A stretch of DNA of 64,000 nt, from contig OZ241901.1 of the NCBI GenBank assembly GCA_965202895.1, forward strand, positions 4,588,001 through 4,652,000. The letters run 5' to 3'. Origin of the DNA: JAJDXW01 sp965202895. Its GTDB lineage: Bacteria > Pseudomonadota > Gammaproteobacteria > HK1. How positions within the stretch are numbered: position 1 is the stretch's first letter; every line of letters starts with the position of its first letter. The notes under the pieces were generated by a model that saw only the letters and a list, made by a program, of their open reading frames with translations, was not told the DNA's origin and made no database searches. Positions 18,049-29,246 of this stretch are shown here, piece by piece. A program made the position numbers and the translations under genes.

Positions 18049-18978
18049 GGGGGAGCTTCCGGCTGGGAGCGCAGGCGGCGCCGAGTGTTGCCCTTCTCCC
18101 TGCGCATTTCAAGCTCCGGCCGGGCGCTGCCCGGGGCCGTTCCACGTTGCGGAACTGGTTCGCGCGGGCGGCCCGGTTCGGTCGAATCGGACGGCGGAGG
18201 TCCTGGAAATGGCGTCCGACCGGGCGCGGGCGTCGTGGGAACGGCGCGTCCCGCGGCCGGCGCGGCGCCCGTGCTTCCCGTCCGGATGGAGGCGTCCCGT
18301 GCACGGGCGGTGCGGACGTGGCGGGGGCCGCGGGCGGCGATGCGTTGCGGCGCCCCGTCGACCGCACCGGGACCGACTGGTACGGCCAGCGCCACCGCTC
18401 CGGGTATCCGGCCTCGGTGAGGGTCGGCGCCGTCTTGCGGCGGGTCTCCGGGGACGTCACCTCGATGAGGAACCTCGACGGGTCGGACCGGTCGATGGCC
18501 GCATCCCCGGCGCGGCAGTCCTCGGGTCCTTGACGGGTTTCATGGATGAAGGCAGATTCACCGAACGCGGCGAATGCAAGCTTCGGTCACGTGAACGACG
18601 TTCGTAACGCCCTGTTGGATCGGGAATGGGCGGAAGGGCCGGGCGGCGGGTGATCCTGCCGGTCCCGGATGCAGTGCCGGACGCATGGGGAACCGCCTGT
18701 CGCCCTCCCGAAGGCGATGGAGATTCCGGCCGACACGATCGAGCCGGCGCCCGGCGTCGTCTGCACGGATCCGGTCCGGACGCATCCCGGCCTCTCCGTC
18801 TCCGGAGAACGCGGAGCGGAATCGGCCGATCACCTGCGCCGCGAGACGCTCTCGCGGCGCCCGCAGAACCGCCGCGGGGCCGGAACGGGCCGCGGCCGGC
18901 GGTTCGCGGCCCGTCCGGATGCGGGCGCCGAGCCGTGCGGCCGGGGCCGGAGCCGGCCTTCGGCGGGAGGGGGTGAGG
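18049..18978. other. 930-base stretch without a recognisable gene
   Basis: Frames are open here but I can support none. It separates the coiled-coil gene from the ABC ATPase gene and should hold the latter's promoter; no clear -10/-35 pair is seen. Confidence 0.4.
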
Positions 18979-20709
18979 ATGGCGCAACCCCTCCTTTCCA
19001 TCGCCGATCTCGAGGTGAGCTTCCGCACCGGCGGCGATGCCGTCGAGGCGGTTCGCGGGGTCTCGCTCGAGGTGCGCCGGGGCGAGTCGGTCGCCCTGGT
19101 CGGCGAGAGCGGCTCGGGCAAGTCGGTGACCGCCCTCTCCGTCCTCCGGCTCCTCCCCTACCCCCAGGCGTGGCATCCCGCGGGGCGCATCGAGCTCGAC
19201 GGCGAGTCGCTCCTCGACACGGCGCCGGCCACGATGCGTTCGATCCGGGGCCGGCGTATCGCGATGATCTTCCAGGAGCCGATGACTTCGCTGAACCCGC
19301 TCCACACCGTGGGGAAGCAGGTCCGGGAAGCGCTCCGGCTGCACCGGACGATCGGCGCCGCGGAGGCCCGCGAGCGGGCCCTGGCGCTGCTCCGGCTCGT
19401 GCACCTTCGCGATGCCGAGCTCCGGCTCTCCGCCTACCCGCACCAGCTCTCCGGCGGCCAGCGCCAGCGGGTCATGATCGCGATGGCGCTCGCGAACGAC
19501 CCCGACCTCCTGATCGCCGACGAGCCGACCACCGCGCTCGACGTGACCATCCAGGCCCAGATCCTGGAGCTGCTGCGCGAGCTCCGGGACCGGCTCGGGA
19601 TGGCCCTCCTGCTCATCACCCACGACCTCGGGATCGTGCGCAAGATGGCGGACCGGGTCTACGTGATGAACGGCGGGCGCATCGTCGAGTCCGGGAAGAC
19701 CCGCCGCGTGTTCGACGCCCCGGAGCACCCGTACACCCGCCACCTCCTCGCCGCCACCCCGGGCGGGGAGGCCGGCCCCGCCCCGCCGGAGGCCGGCCGC
19801 GCGATGCGGGTCGAGGCGCTCAAGGTGTGGTTTCCCCTCCGGCGCGGACTGCTGCGCCGGGCCGCGGGCCACGTCCGGGCGGTGGACGGCATCTCGCTCG
19901 AAGTGCGCGAAGGCGAGACGGTGGGGGTGGTCGGCGAGAGCGGCTCCGGGAAGACCACCCTCGGGCTCGCCATGCTGAAGCTCCAGGCGAGCGAGGGCCG
20001 GATCGCGTTCCTCGGGCGGCCCATCGACGCGCTCCGCCCACGCGCCCTCCGCCCGCTCCGGCGCGAGATGCAGATCGTGTTCCAGGACCCCTACGGCAGC
20101 CTCAGCCCGCGGATGTCGGTCGGCCGGATCGTCGAGGAGGGGCTCAGGGTGCACGGCCTCGGAGGCGGCGCGGCGAAGCGCGAGGCGCTCATCGTCGAGG
20201 CGCTCGCCGAGGTCGGGCTCGACCCCGACACTCGCCACCGCTATCCGCACGAATTCTCCGGGGGGCAGCGCCAGCGGGTCGCGATCGCACGGGCGATCGT
20301 CCTCAGGCCGCGGTTCGTGGTCCTCGACGAGCCGACGTCGGCGCTCGACGTCTCGGTCCAGGCCCAGATCGTGAGCCTGCTCCGGTCACTCCAGGCCCGT
20401 CACCGGCTCGCCTACCTCTTCATCAGCCACGATCTCCGCGTCGTCCGGGCCATGAGCCACGAGGTGCTGGTGATGCGCGAGGGATCGGTCGTGGAACGGG
20501 GCCCCGCGGCCCGGATCTTCCGCGAGCCGCGCGAGCCGTACACCCGGGCCCTCGTCGCCGCCGCGTTCGACCTGGAGCCGGCGGGCGCGGACGGGGGCGG
20601 CGAGCAGGGGCGCGGACGGGGGCGGCGGCGCCCGCCGCTCGGCCCCGGCGACGCCGGCCGGCCGCCCCCGGTCAGCGATTCCACCAGGGCAGGTCGGAGA
20701 ACGCCCTGA
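18979..20709 (+). CDS. Dipeptide/oligopeptide-type ABC transporter, two ATPase domains fused (YejF-like)
   Basis: 576 residues with two complete ABC cassettes. The first has Walker A GESGSGKS (about 43), signature LSGGQRQR and Walker B LLIADEPTTALD. The second has Walker A GESGSGKTT, signature FSGGQRQR and FVVLDEPTSALD. Each ends with the EHPYTRHLL or REPYTRALV segment typical of Opp/Dpp ATPases. Cytosolic energiser of a peptide or nickel-type importer, as in YejF. ATG 18979 follows GGGAGGGGGTGAGG. No permease or binding-protein gene is adjacent. The disordered last ~35 residues overlap the convergent SDR gene by 38 bases. Confidence 0.9.
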   Translation: MAQPLLSIADLEVSFRTGGDAVEAVRGVSLEVRRGESVALVGESGSGKSVTALSVLRLLPYPQAWHPAGRIELDGESLLDTAPATMRSIRGRRIAMIFQEPMTSLNPLHTVGKQVREALRLHRTIGAAEARERALALLRLVHLRDAELRLSAYPHQLSGGQRQRVMIAMALANDPDLLIADEPTTALDVTIQAQILELLRELRDRLGMALLLITHDLGIVRKMADRVYVMNGGRIVESGKTRRVFDAPEHPYTRHLLAATPGGEAGPAPPEAGRAMRVEALKVWFPLRRGLLRRAAGHVRAVDGISLEVREGETVGVVGESGSGKTTLGLAMLKLQASEGRIAFLGRPIDALRPRALRPLRREMQIVFQDPYGSLSPRMSVGRIVEEGLRVHGLGGGAAKREALIVEALAEVGLDPDTRHRYPHEFSGGQRQRVAIARAIVLRPRFVVLDEPTSALDVSVQAQIVSLLRSLQARHRLAYLFISHDLRVVRAMSHEVLVMREGSVVERGPAARIFREPREPYTRALVAAAFDLEPAGADGGGEQGRGRGRRRPPLGPGDAGRPPPVSDSTRAGRRTP

Positions 20710-21436
20710 GATCGATCTCGTGCGTCCAGGCGGAGCGGTGCTGATGGGCGAGATGGTAGTAGGTGTCGGCGATGGCGGACGGAAGGATCAGCCCGTCGTG
20801 CTCCAGCCCCCGTTCCTCGCGGAGCTTCCGGAAGGCCTCCGGCCCAAGCATCTTGCCCAGCGTATCGGGGGCGTCCACCATGCCGTCGATGACGACGTGG
20901 ACGACGTGAACGCCCTTGGCGCCGTACTCCGCGTTGAGGGTCTGGCAGAGCATGCGACGGGCGGCCATGGCCGCGGCATGCGAATGCTGCCCGGCGTTGC
21001 CCCGCATCGCGGCGGTGGACGCGGTCACCAGGATCGTCCCCTTGCCGCGCTGCTCCATGAGCGGGCAGACGCTCGCGGCCGTGCGAAACAGCCCGAAGGC
21101 CGCCATGCGCCACCCCAGCTCGAACACCTTGTAGCTCGTGTCCGTGAGCGCCCGGTCCCCGATCTGGGCCCCGAGGTTGTAGACCACGACCTCGATCGGG
21201 CCGATGTCCGCCTCCACTTCGGCCACCCGCTCCTCGATGCTCTCGGGAACGACCGCGTTCAGCAGGAATCCGGACGCGCTTCCTCCCTCGCTCTCGATGC
21301 TCTCGACCGATCGGCGCAGGCCCTCCTCGTCGGTGCGGCGGCACAGGACCGCGTGGTATCCCTCGTGGGCGAAGCGTCTGGCGACGGTGCTGCCGATCCC
21401 CGCGCCGGCGCCGATGACGAGACAAACTGGTTGCAT
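20672..21436 (-). CDS. SDR-family protein with a degenerate catalytic motif
   Basis: 254 residues, Rossmann fold of the short-chain dehydrogenase superfamily: VIGAGAGIGSTVARRF cofactor loop, NLGAQ at the NAG position, and TASTAAMRGNAG at the catalytic Ser region. Where YxxxK is expected, the sequence reads HSHAAAMAARRM, so both Tyr and Lys are absent. The C-terminus YYHLAHQHRSAWTHEIDLR is distinctive. ATG 21436 is the first in-frame start that fits the cofactor loop. Either a non-catalytic member or one using other residues; substrate unknown. Its 3' end overlaps the ABC ATPase gene convergently. Confidence 0.83.
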   Translation of the reverse strand: MQPVCLVIGAGAGIGSTVARRFAHEGYHAVLCRRTDEEGLRRSVESIESEGGSASGFLLNAVVPESIEERVAEVEADIGPIEVVVYNLGAQIGDRALTDTSYKVFELGWRMAAFGLFRTAASVCPLMEQRGKGTILVTASTAAMRGNAGQHSHAAAMAARRMLCQTLNAEYGAKGVHVVHVVIDGMVDAPDTLGKMLGPEAFRKLREERGLEHDGLILPSAIADTYYHLAHQHRSAWTHEIDLRAFSDLPWWNR

Positions 21437-21832
21437 GGAACTAAGGCTCCCGATGAGTGCATGGACGGACGAGCCTCCGGCGCCGCACGGGACCCGGCGC
21501 GAGACGGCGTGAAGCGGGCAGGCGCGGGAGAACGGTGGCGGGGCATGGCATGTCCCGAACCTTATCATCCGGGCGCCGGGGCCGGGGCCGGTGCGGATGC
21601 GGCGGCCGGCCGTCCGGCCCCGCGTCCCACCGTCCTCCCCCCGCGGTAGACGCCTGGCCGCGCTCCCGGTGGCGGGCCGCACCCCGTTCCAGGCCGCCTC
21701 GACGGCGGGAACCCGCCGGCGCCGGCTCGAACATGCCTTCGACGCCTCGGGGCCCGCCGCCACCGCGGCTCGACGCCCTCGCGACGGAGGCGACCGGCGG
21801 GATTGGAGAGCGAAGGAGGGAGCGGCGGCCGC
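21437..21832. other. Intergenic stretch, nothing recognised
   Basis: 396 bases between the SDR start and the TPR gene stop, both minus strand. GC-rich; a GATAAG hexamer on the minus strand near 21564-21569 is the only AT-containing patch that might be a -10 element. No gene supported. Confidence 0.35.
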
Positions 21833-22402
21833 TCAGGTGGACTGCACCTTGAGCTTCGCCCGCAGGCGCTGGACGTGGTACCGGGCCGCGGGCGCACGCG
21901 GGTGCACCTCGAGCGTCGCCTCGAACGCCCGCAGCGCCCCCAGCTCGTCGTCCTTGGCGAGATGGATGAGCCCGAGGCCCGACAGGGCGCCGAAGTGGCG
22001 GGGCTCGAGGGCGAGGGTCCGCTCCACGTCCCGGATCGAGGCATCGAGGTCGCCCGCGAGGTAGTACGCGGTGGCGCGCTTGTTCCAGCCCTCGGCGAAC
22101 TCGGGGGCGAGGTCGACGATCCGGGCGAAGGTCGCGATCGACTCGCGCAGGCGCCCCGAGCCCATCTCCTCGATGCCCGCCTCCATCAGGCGGTCCACGT
22201 CCTCCCGGCCGCTCTCGTGCCAGATGGCCCAGATGAAGCGCTCCGCGTACCCGATCCGGTCCGGGGTGGCCGCGCTTCGCAGGACCTCGAAGAGAGGCGC
22301 AAGGCGGGAGTCGTTCTGATCCGCGGCGGCCGCCCACGGCAGCGCGAGGAACGCGAGCGCGGCCACCGGGCCGAGGTATGGCCTGCCGCAGGGTGACTTC
22401 AT
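21833..22402 (-). CDS. Exported TPR-repeat protein
   Basis: 189 residues from ATG 22402, preceded by GGAGGGCGGATCC. The signal peptide is visible (VAALAFLALPWAAAADQ). The mature part contains about three tetratricopeptide repeats, for example LRESIATFARIVDLAPEFAEGWNKRA, then ATAYYLAGDLDASIRDVERTL and LALEPRHFGALSGLGLIHLA. These give a periplasmic helical scaffold for protein contacts. Many proteobacteria have a similar small TPR protein of unknown role. Divergent from the SUF operon. Confidence 0.83.
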   Translation of the reverse strand: MKSPCGRPYLGPVAALAFLALPWAAAADQNDSRLAPLFEVLRSAATPDRIGYAERFIWAIWHESGREDVDRLMEAGIEEMGSGRLRESIATFARIVDLAPEFAEGWNKRATAYYLAGDLDASIRDVERTLALEPRHFGALSGLGLIHLAKDDELGALRAFEATLEVHPRAPAARYHVQRLRAKLKVQST

Positions 22403-22600
22403 GGATCCGCCCTCCATCGACCACGGAGCACGGCGGCGAGGGTAGGCCGATCTCGACCCGGATGCCAGACCGGGACCGGGACCGGCCGGGTCGGCCCGCA
22501 TGTCTCACCGGCCTCCCGCGGCGGACGCCGACCCGACCGCCAGCCTCCGCAGGCTTCCTCGAACCTCATCCGCCGGATCTCCTGGAGCACTCGGCAATCG

Positions 22601-22635
22601 GGTCGGATGGGCGCCTCCTCGGCGCCCATCCGACC
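22601..22635. repeat. Perfect 15-bp stem-loop, part of a second dispersed repeat
   Basis: Arms 22601-22615 and 22621-22635 pair perfectly around a 5-base loop, with no T tract after either arm. The right arm with its flank recurs at 29826-29851 in front of vapB. It lies between two divergent genes, so it is not an ordinary terminator. Confidence 0.65.
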
Positions 22636-22738
22636 GGACGGATCACGTGCTGCTGCACCGGACAGACCGTTCGCTCCCGACGTCCCCCTCCGAATCCCCC
22701 TCCGAATCCATCCATCTCCGAATCCCCCTCCGAATCCA

Positions 22739-22767
22739 TTGACCGCGTTCGACGAACTCCCTACTAT
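22739..22767 (+). promoter_or_regulatory. Sigma70-like promoter of the SUF operon
   Basis: TTGACC (22739-22744), 17-base spacer, TACTAT (22762-22767), an unusually good match in this GC-rich sequence, 44 bases upstream of the sufB ATG. A transcript would begin around 22774, inside the operator below. Confidence 0.75.
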
Positions 22768-22768
22768 T

Positions 22769-22789
22769 CCGACTATTCCAGTCAGGTTT
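22769..22789 (+). promoter_or_regulatory. IscR-like operator over the SUF promoter start
   Basis: CCGACTATTCCAGTCAGGTTT contains the dyad GACT-N5-AGTC and matches most positions of the published type 1 IscR consensus core (YYGACTRWWWYAGTCRRSTAT). It overlaps the expected transcription start, so repression by a 2Fe-2S Rrf2 regulator would fit. The regulator gene is not in this window. Confidence 0.6.
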
Positions 22790-22810
22790 CACGGCGGGGC
22801 GGCCGGTCGG

Positions 22811-24283
<1,473 letters not shown>

Positions 24284-24428
24284 TGCGGCCCGCCGCCCCG
24301 GCGTCTCGCCCGCCCCGGCCGCGGACCAACGCAAGCAGGACGCCCCCGCACGCAATCCGCCCACGCAGTCCCCGACCTCCGCCGCAACCGAGCCGCCCAT
24401 GCCCTCCTCACCCATGCCCTCCCCGCCC

Positions 24429-25177
<749 letters not shown>

Positions 25178-25181
<4 letters not shown>

Positions 25182-26575
25182 CCCCCGGGTCCGCGGCCGC
25201 GGCCGTCGACCACTACCGGCGGGAGTGGAGTGCGGCGCACGCCTCGTTGCCGGGCGCGGGTGTCGGCTGGGTCGACCGGGTGCGGCGCGAGGCGCTCGAC
25301 CGCTTCTGCGAGCGAGGCTTCCCCACGCCGCGCGACGAAGACTGGAAGTACACGAACGTGCGCCCGATCGAGCGCCGGGCCTTCCGCCTCGATCCCGATT
25401 CGACGGGCGGCGTCGGCGGTGCGGCGGGCCGCGCCGCCGAGCCGACCATCCGCGGGGGGCGTCTGGCGGGACTCGCGCCCGCCGCCCGGATCGTCTTCCT
25501 GAACGGGCGGCTCGCCCCCGGCGGGCCGGGGGAGGCCGGCGGGCTGCCGGAGGGGGTCCGGGTCGACTCCCTCGCCCACGTGCTCGCATCGGACCCCGAA
25601 CGGGTGGAACCTCATCTCTGCGACCCCGGCCGCGGCGGCAACCCGTTCGCCGCTCTCAACCACGCCTTCCTCGGCGACGGGGCGGTGATCGCGATCCCCC
25701 GGGGGGTCCGGGTCGAACGGCCGATCGAGCTCGTGTTCGCCGCGCGGGGAGAATCCGATGTCGCGAGCCACCCGATCGTCCTCGTCCTCGCCGGCGAGGA
25801 AGCGGAGGCGACCGTCGTCGAACACCACCTCGGCGCCGGCGCGGGCGCGAAGCTCGCGAATCCGTTCACCCGCATCGTGGTCGAGGCGCGCGCCGGGGTC
25901 GAGCACCATCTCCTCCTCGAAGAGGACGACACGACCTGGCATACCGGGAACATCGACGCGCGGATCGCCTCGGGGGGGCGGCTCGGGTCGAACGCGGTAC
26001 AGCTCGGCGGCCGGCTCGTGCGCTACGGGATCGACGTCTCTCTCGACGGGGCCGGGGCGTCGGTGGTCCTCAACGGACTCTACGTCGTGCGCGGGCGCCA
26101 GCACGCCGACTTCCACACCCGGATCGACCATCGCGAGCCGGGGGGGACGAGCGAGCAGGTCTACAAGGGCCTCCTCGACGGGCACGGGCGAGGCGTGTTC
26201 AACGGGCGGGTGGTGGTCCATCGGGACGCCCAGCATTCCGACGCGAGCCAGAGCAACCACAACCTCCTGCTGTCGGAGAACGCGGAGGTCGACACCAAGC
26301 CCCAGCTCGAGATCTTCGCCGACGACGTGAAGTGCAGCCACGGCGCGACCGTGGGCCGGATCGACGAGCGCGCGGTCCACTACGTGCGCTCGCGCGGGCT
26401 CGGGGAGGAAGCGGCGCGCGCCCTCCTCACCTTCGGGTTCGCGGAGGACGTCCTCGCCCGGATGGGCGTGCCGGCGGTGCGGCGGCACGTCGAGCGCGGG
26501 CTCGTGGGCGCCCTTCCCGCCCTCGCCGATCTGCCCCCGCTGGACGGGGCCGAAGAGCTCGCGGGCGCGGCGTGA
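25178..26575 (+). CDS. sufD: Fe-S assembly protein SufD
   Basis: 465 residues starting at a GTG that overlaps the sufC stop. The N-terminal helical part has FPTPRDEDWKYTNVRPIE, a conserved SufD motif. Beta-helix core strands follow, and near the C-terminus the SufB/D family block QSNHNLLLSENAEVDTKPQLEIFADDVKCSHGATVG is seen in two adjacent segments. It is the SufB paralogue completing SufBC2D and aids iron entry. Confidence 0.95.
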
Positions 26576-26795
26576 GAACGGGGCCGGAGTCGGGGCCGGA
26601 GTCGGGGCCGGAGTCGGGGCCGGAGTCGATGCCGGGGCGGGAGCCGGGGCCGGGGTCGATGGCGAAGCAGCGGCGCCTTCGTACCGGGGCGGCAGCCGAC
26701 GAGCGGCGGCTCGACGGCCGGGAGCCCGAAGAGGGTGCGCCCGTGCCGCCGCGGCTCGCCGCGGCCCACTTCACCGCGCCGAGGAGCCAGCGATC
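26576..26795. other. Gap between sufD and sufS with 12-bp tandem repeats
   Basis: A 220-base spacer in an otherwise tight operon. Bases about 26580-26628 are just over four tandem copies of GGGGCCGGAGTC, followed by related GGGGCGGGAGCC units. No gene supported. GAGGAG before the sufS ATG is its ribosome site. Confidence 0.6.
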
Positions 26796-28052
26796 ATGAG
26801 CACGACGGGCGGCGGCGCCGGCGCCGCGTTCGACGTCGAGGCGGTCCGGGCCGACTTTCCGGCGCTCCACCAGGAGGTCAAGGGGCGTCCCCTCGCCTAC
26901 CTCGACAACGGCGCGACGAGCCAGAAGCCGCGCGCGGTCATCGAGGCGCTCCGCGACTACTACGAGCAGGACAACTCCAACGTCCACCGCGGCGTACACA
27001 CCCTGAGCGAGCGCGCGACGGCGGCCTACGAGGGCACCCGCGAGAAGGTCCGGGCCTTTCTCAACGCGGCGGACCCGCGCGAGATCGTCTTCGCGCGCGG
27101 AACCACGGAGGCCATCAACCTCGTCGCCAACGGCTTCGTCCGGCCGCGGCTCGGAGAGGGCGACGAGATCGTCATCTCCCACATGGAGCACCATTCGAAC
27201 ATCGTCCCGTGGCAGCTCCTCTGCGAGCAGGCCGGGGCGAAGCTCCGGGTGGCGCCCATCGACGACGACGGGGTGCTCGAGATCGACCGGTATCTCGAGA
27301 TGCTGGGGCCGCGCACCCGCTTCGTCTCGATGACCCACGTCGCGAACTCCCTCGGCACCGTCAACCCGGTGCGCGAGATCATCGACGCCGCCCACGCCGA
27401 GGGGGCGCCGGTGATGCTCGACGCCGCGCAGTCGGTCCCCCACCTCGCGACCGACGTGCAGGCCCTCGGATGCGACTTCCTCGCCTTCTCCGCCCACAAG
27501 GTGCTCGGCCCGACCGGCATCGGCGCGCTCTACGGCAAGATGGAGCACCTGGAGGCGATGGAGCCGTGGCAGGCGGGCGGCGACATGATCCTCGCCGTCA
27601 CGTTCGAGAAGACCACCTGGAACGCGGTGCCCTACCGGTTCGAGGCGGGCACCCCGAACATCGCCGACACGATCGCGATGGGGGTCGGGCTCGACTACCT
27701 CCGGGGGCTCGGGCTCGACCGGGTGGCGGCCTGCGAGCACGATCTGCTCGCATACGCCACCGAACGGGTGGGAGCGGTTCCCGGGGTCCGGATCTTCGGC
27801 AACGCGCCCGACAAGTCGAGCATCCTCTCCTTCGTCGTGGAGGGGGTCCACGCCCACGACGTCGGCACGATCCTCGACAGCGAAGGGGTCGCGGTGAGGA
27901 CCGGCCACCACTGCACGATGCCGGTGATGGCCCGCTTCGACGTGCCGGCGATGGCCCGCGCCTCGCTCGCCTTCTACAATACCCGCGCGGACGTCGACGC
28001 CCTCGTGAGGGGCATCGAGAAGGTGCGCGAGGTATTCCGCCTGAACCGCTGA
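26796..28052 (+). CDS. sufS: Cysteine desulfurase SufS
   Basis: 418 residues, PLP enzyme taking sulfur from L-cysteine to give alanine and an enzyme persulfide. Motifs: YLDNGATSQKP, NSNVHRGVHTLS, HHSNIVPWQ, the PLP Lys in FLAFSAHKVLGPTG, and the active Cys in RTGHHCTMPVM (class II, SufS type). ATG 26796 with GAGGAGCC upstream. Works with SufU encoded 100 bases downstream. Confidence 0.96.
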   Translation: MSTTGGGAGAAFDVEAVRADFPALHQEVKGRPLAYLDNGATSQKPRAVIEALRDYYEQDNSNVHRGVHTLSERATAAYEGTREKVRAFLNAADPREIVFARGTTEAINLVANGFVRPRLGEGDEIVISHMEHHSNIVPWQLLCEQAGAKLRVAPIDDDGVLEIDRYLEMLGPRTRFVSMTHVANSLGTVNPVREIIDAAHAEGAPVMLDAAQSVPHLATDVQALGCDFLAFSAHKVLGPTGIGALYGKMEHLEAMEPWQAGGDMILAVTFEKTTWNAVPYRFEAGTPNIADTIAMGVGLDYLRGLGLDRVAACEHDLLAYATERVGAVPGVRIFGNAPDKSSILSFVVEGVHAHDVGTILDSEGVAVRTGHHCTMPVMARFDVPAMARASLAFYNTRADVDALVRGIEKVREVFRLNR

Positions 28053-28080
28053 GCCGCTGAACCGCTGAACCGCTGAACCG
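28041..28080. repeat. 9-bp tandem repeats across the sufS stop codon
   Basis: About four and a half units of GCTGAACCG begin in the last codons of sufS and continue past its stop, with one variant (GCTGAGCCG). Similar short repeats follow the dapD stop at 59696. Confidence 0.7.
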
Positions 28081-28153
28081 CACGGCCCGAGCCTGCACGA
28101 GCCCAACCGGATCCGTCTTCCAGCCCAGCCGCATCCCGGAGCGCCCGAATCCC

Positions 28154-28603
28154 GTGAACGATCTGCGAGAGCTCTACGAGGAGGTCATCCTCGACCACAA
28201 CCGGAGCCCGCGGAACTTCGGGCGGCGGCCGGCCGGGTGCAACCGCACCGCCCACGGCCACAACCCGCTGTGCGGCGACCAGGTGGAGGTGGCCATGACC
28301 TTGCGGGACGGGGTGATCGAGGACATCGCGTTCAGCGGCGAGGGCTGTGCGATCACCACCGCCTCCGCCTCCCTGATGACCCAGGCCCTCAAGGGGCGGA
28401 GCGGCGAGGAGGCGCAATCGCTCTTCGGCGCGATGCACGCGGTCCTCGTGGACGAAGAGCCGCCGGACCTCGGGCGGCTCGGCAAGCTCGGGGCGCTCCT
28501 CGGGGTGAAGGACTTTCCCATGCGGGTCAAGTGCGCCACCCTCCCCTGGCATACGATGGAGGCGGCGCTCGCCGGGCGCGGCGCGCCGGTGACGACGGAG
28601 TAG
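28154..28603 (+). CDS. sufU: SufU-type sulfur-transfer/scaffold protein
   Basis: 149 residues from GTG 28154. Motifs are those of SufU/IscU: LYEEVILDHNRSPRNFG, NPLCGDQVEV with the first Cys, SGEGCAITTASASLM with the second, and VKCATLPWHTMEAAL with the third. It accepts sulfur from SufS. The insertion between the second and third Cys (RSGEEAQSLFGAMH...) favours SufU over IscU. In the SUF operon between sufS and sufT. Confidence 0.93.
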   Translation: MNDLRELYEEVILDHNRSPRNFGRRPAGCNRTAHGHNPLCGDQVEVAMTLRDGVIEDIAFSGEGCAITTASASLMTQALKGRSGEEAQSLFGAMHAVLVDEEPPDLGRLGKLGALLGVKDFPMRVKCATLPWHTMEAALAGRGAPVTTE

Positions 28604-28657
28604 CCGGAGCGGGCGGGCGGGCGACGGCGCGGAGACGAGGCGAGGCGAGGCGAAGAC

Positions 28658-29035
28658 ATGAGCCGCATCGGAGAGTGGTTGGGACGGGGCAGGGAGGAGG
28701 AGGCCCCCCAGGAGGACTCCCAAGAAGACCCCGGGGCGCTCCGTCAACGGGTGGTGGAGGCGCTGAAGCAGGTCTACGACCCGGAGATCCCCGTCAACAT
28801 CTACGACCTCGGCCTCATCTACCGGCTCGACGTCGGCGACGGGGGCGCGGTCACCATCGACATGACCCTCACGACCCCCGGCTGCCCGGTCGCCGAGACC
28901 TTTCCCGGGATGGTGGAACACGAGGTGGGCCGGGTCGAAGGGGTGAGGTCGGCGGCGGTGGAGATCGTCTGGGACCCGCCCTGGACCCAGGACCGGATGA
29001 CCGAGGCGGCGAAGCTGGAGCTCGGCCTGTGGTAG
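28658..29035 (+). CDS. sufT: SufT, MIP18/DUF59-family Fe-S maturation factor
   Basis: 125 residues. The DUF59 core contains VYDPEIPVNIYDLGLIY, IDMTLTTPGCPVAE and VVWDPPW-like VEIVWDPPWTQDRM, with the conserved Cys in TPGCP. It helps deliver clusters to client proteins. A short charged N-terminal leader (residues 1-27) precedes the domain. ATG 28658 follows a purine-rich stretch GAGGCGAGGCGAAGAC. Confidence 0.92.
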   Translation: MSRIGEWLGRGREEEAPQEDSQEDPGALRQRVVEALKQVYDPEIPVNIYDLGLIYRLDVGDGGAVTIDMTLTTPGCPVAETFPGMVEHEVGRVEGVRSAAVEIVWDPPWTQDRMTEAAKLELGLW

Positions 29036-29246
29036 CCCCTGCCGTCCGCGCCGGAGCCCGGACCGCCGGCCCGACCGCCGGTCCCGTTCGTCCGTCGCCG
29101 CTCCTGCCCCGCCGTTCCCTCTCCCTCCCTTCCCTCCCCCCGGCGTCCCGCCCCGTCCGTCCCCGCTTCCGCCCGGCTTCGGCACGGGCCCCGGCCTTGC
29201 GCGGGTACGGGACGGACCGGAGCCGGCGCCCTCCGACGCCGAACCC
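29036..29246. other. Pyrimidine-rich gap between sufT and the Rieske gene
   Basis: 211 bases, with a pyrimidine-rich patch around 29100-29160 (CCCTCTCCCTCCCTTCCCTCC type). No gene supported. Confidence 0.4.
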
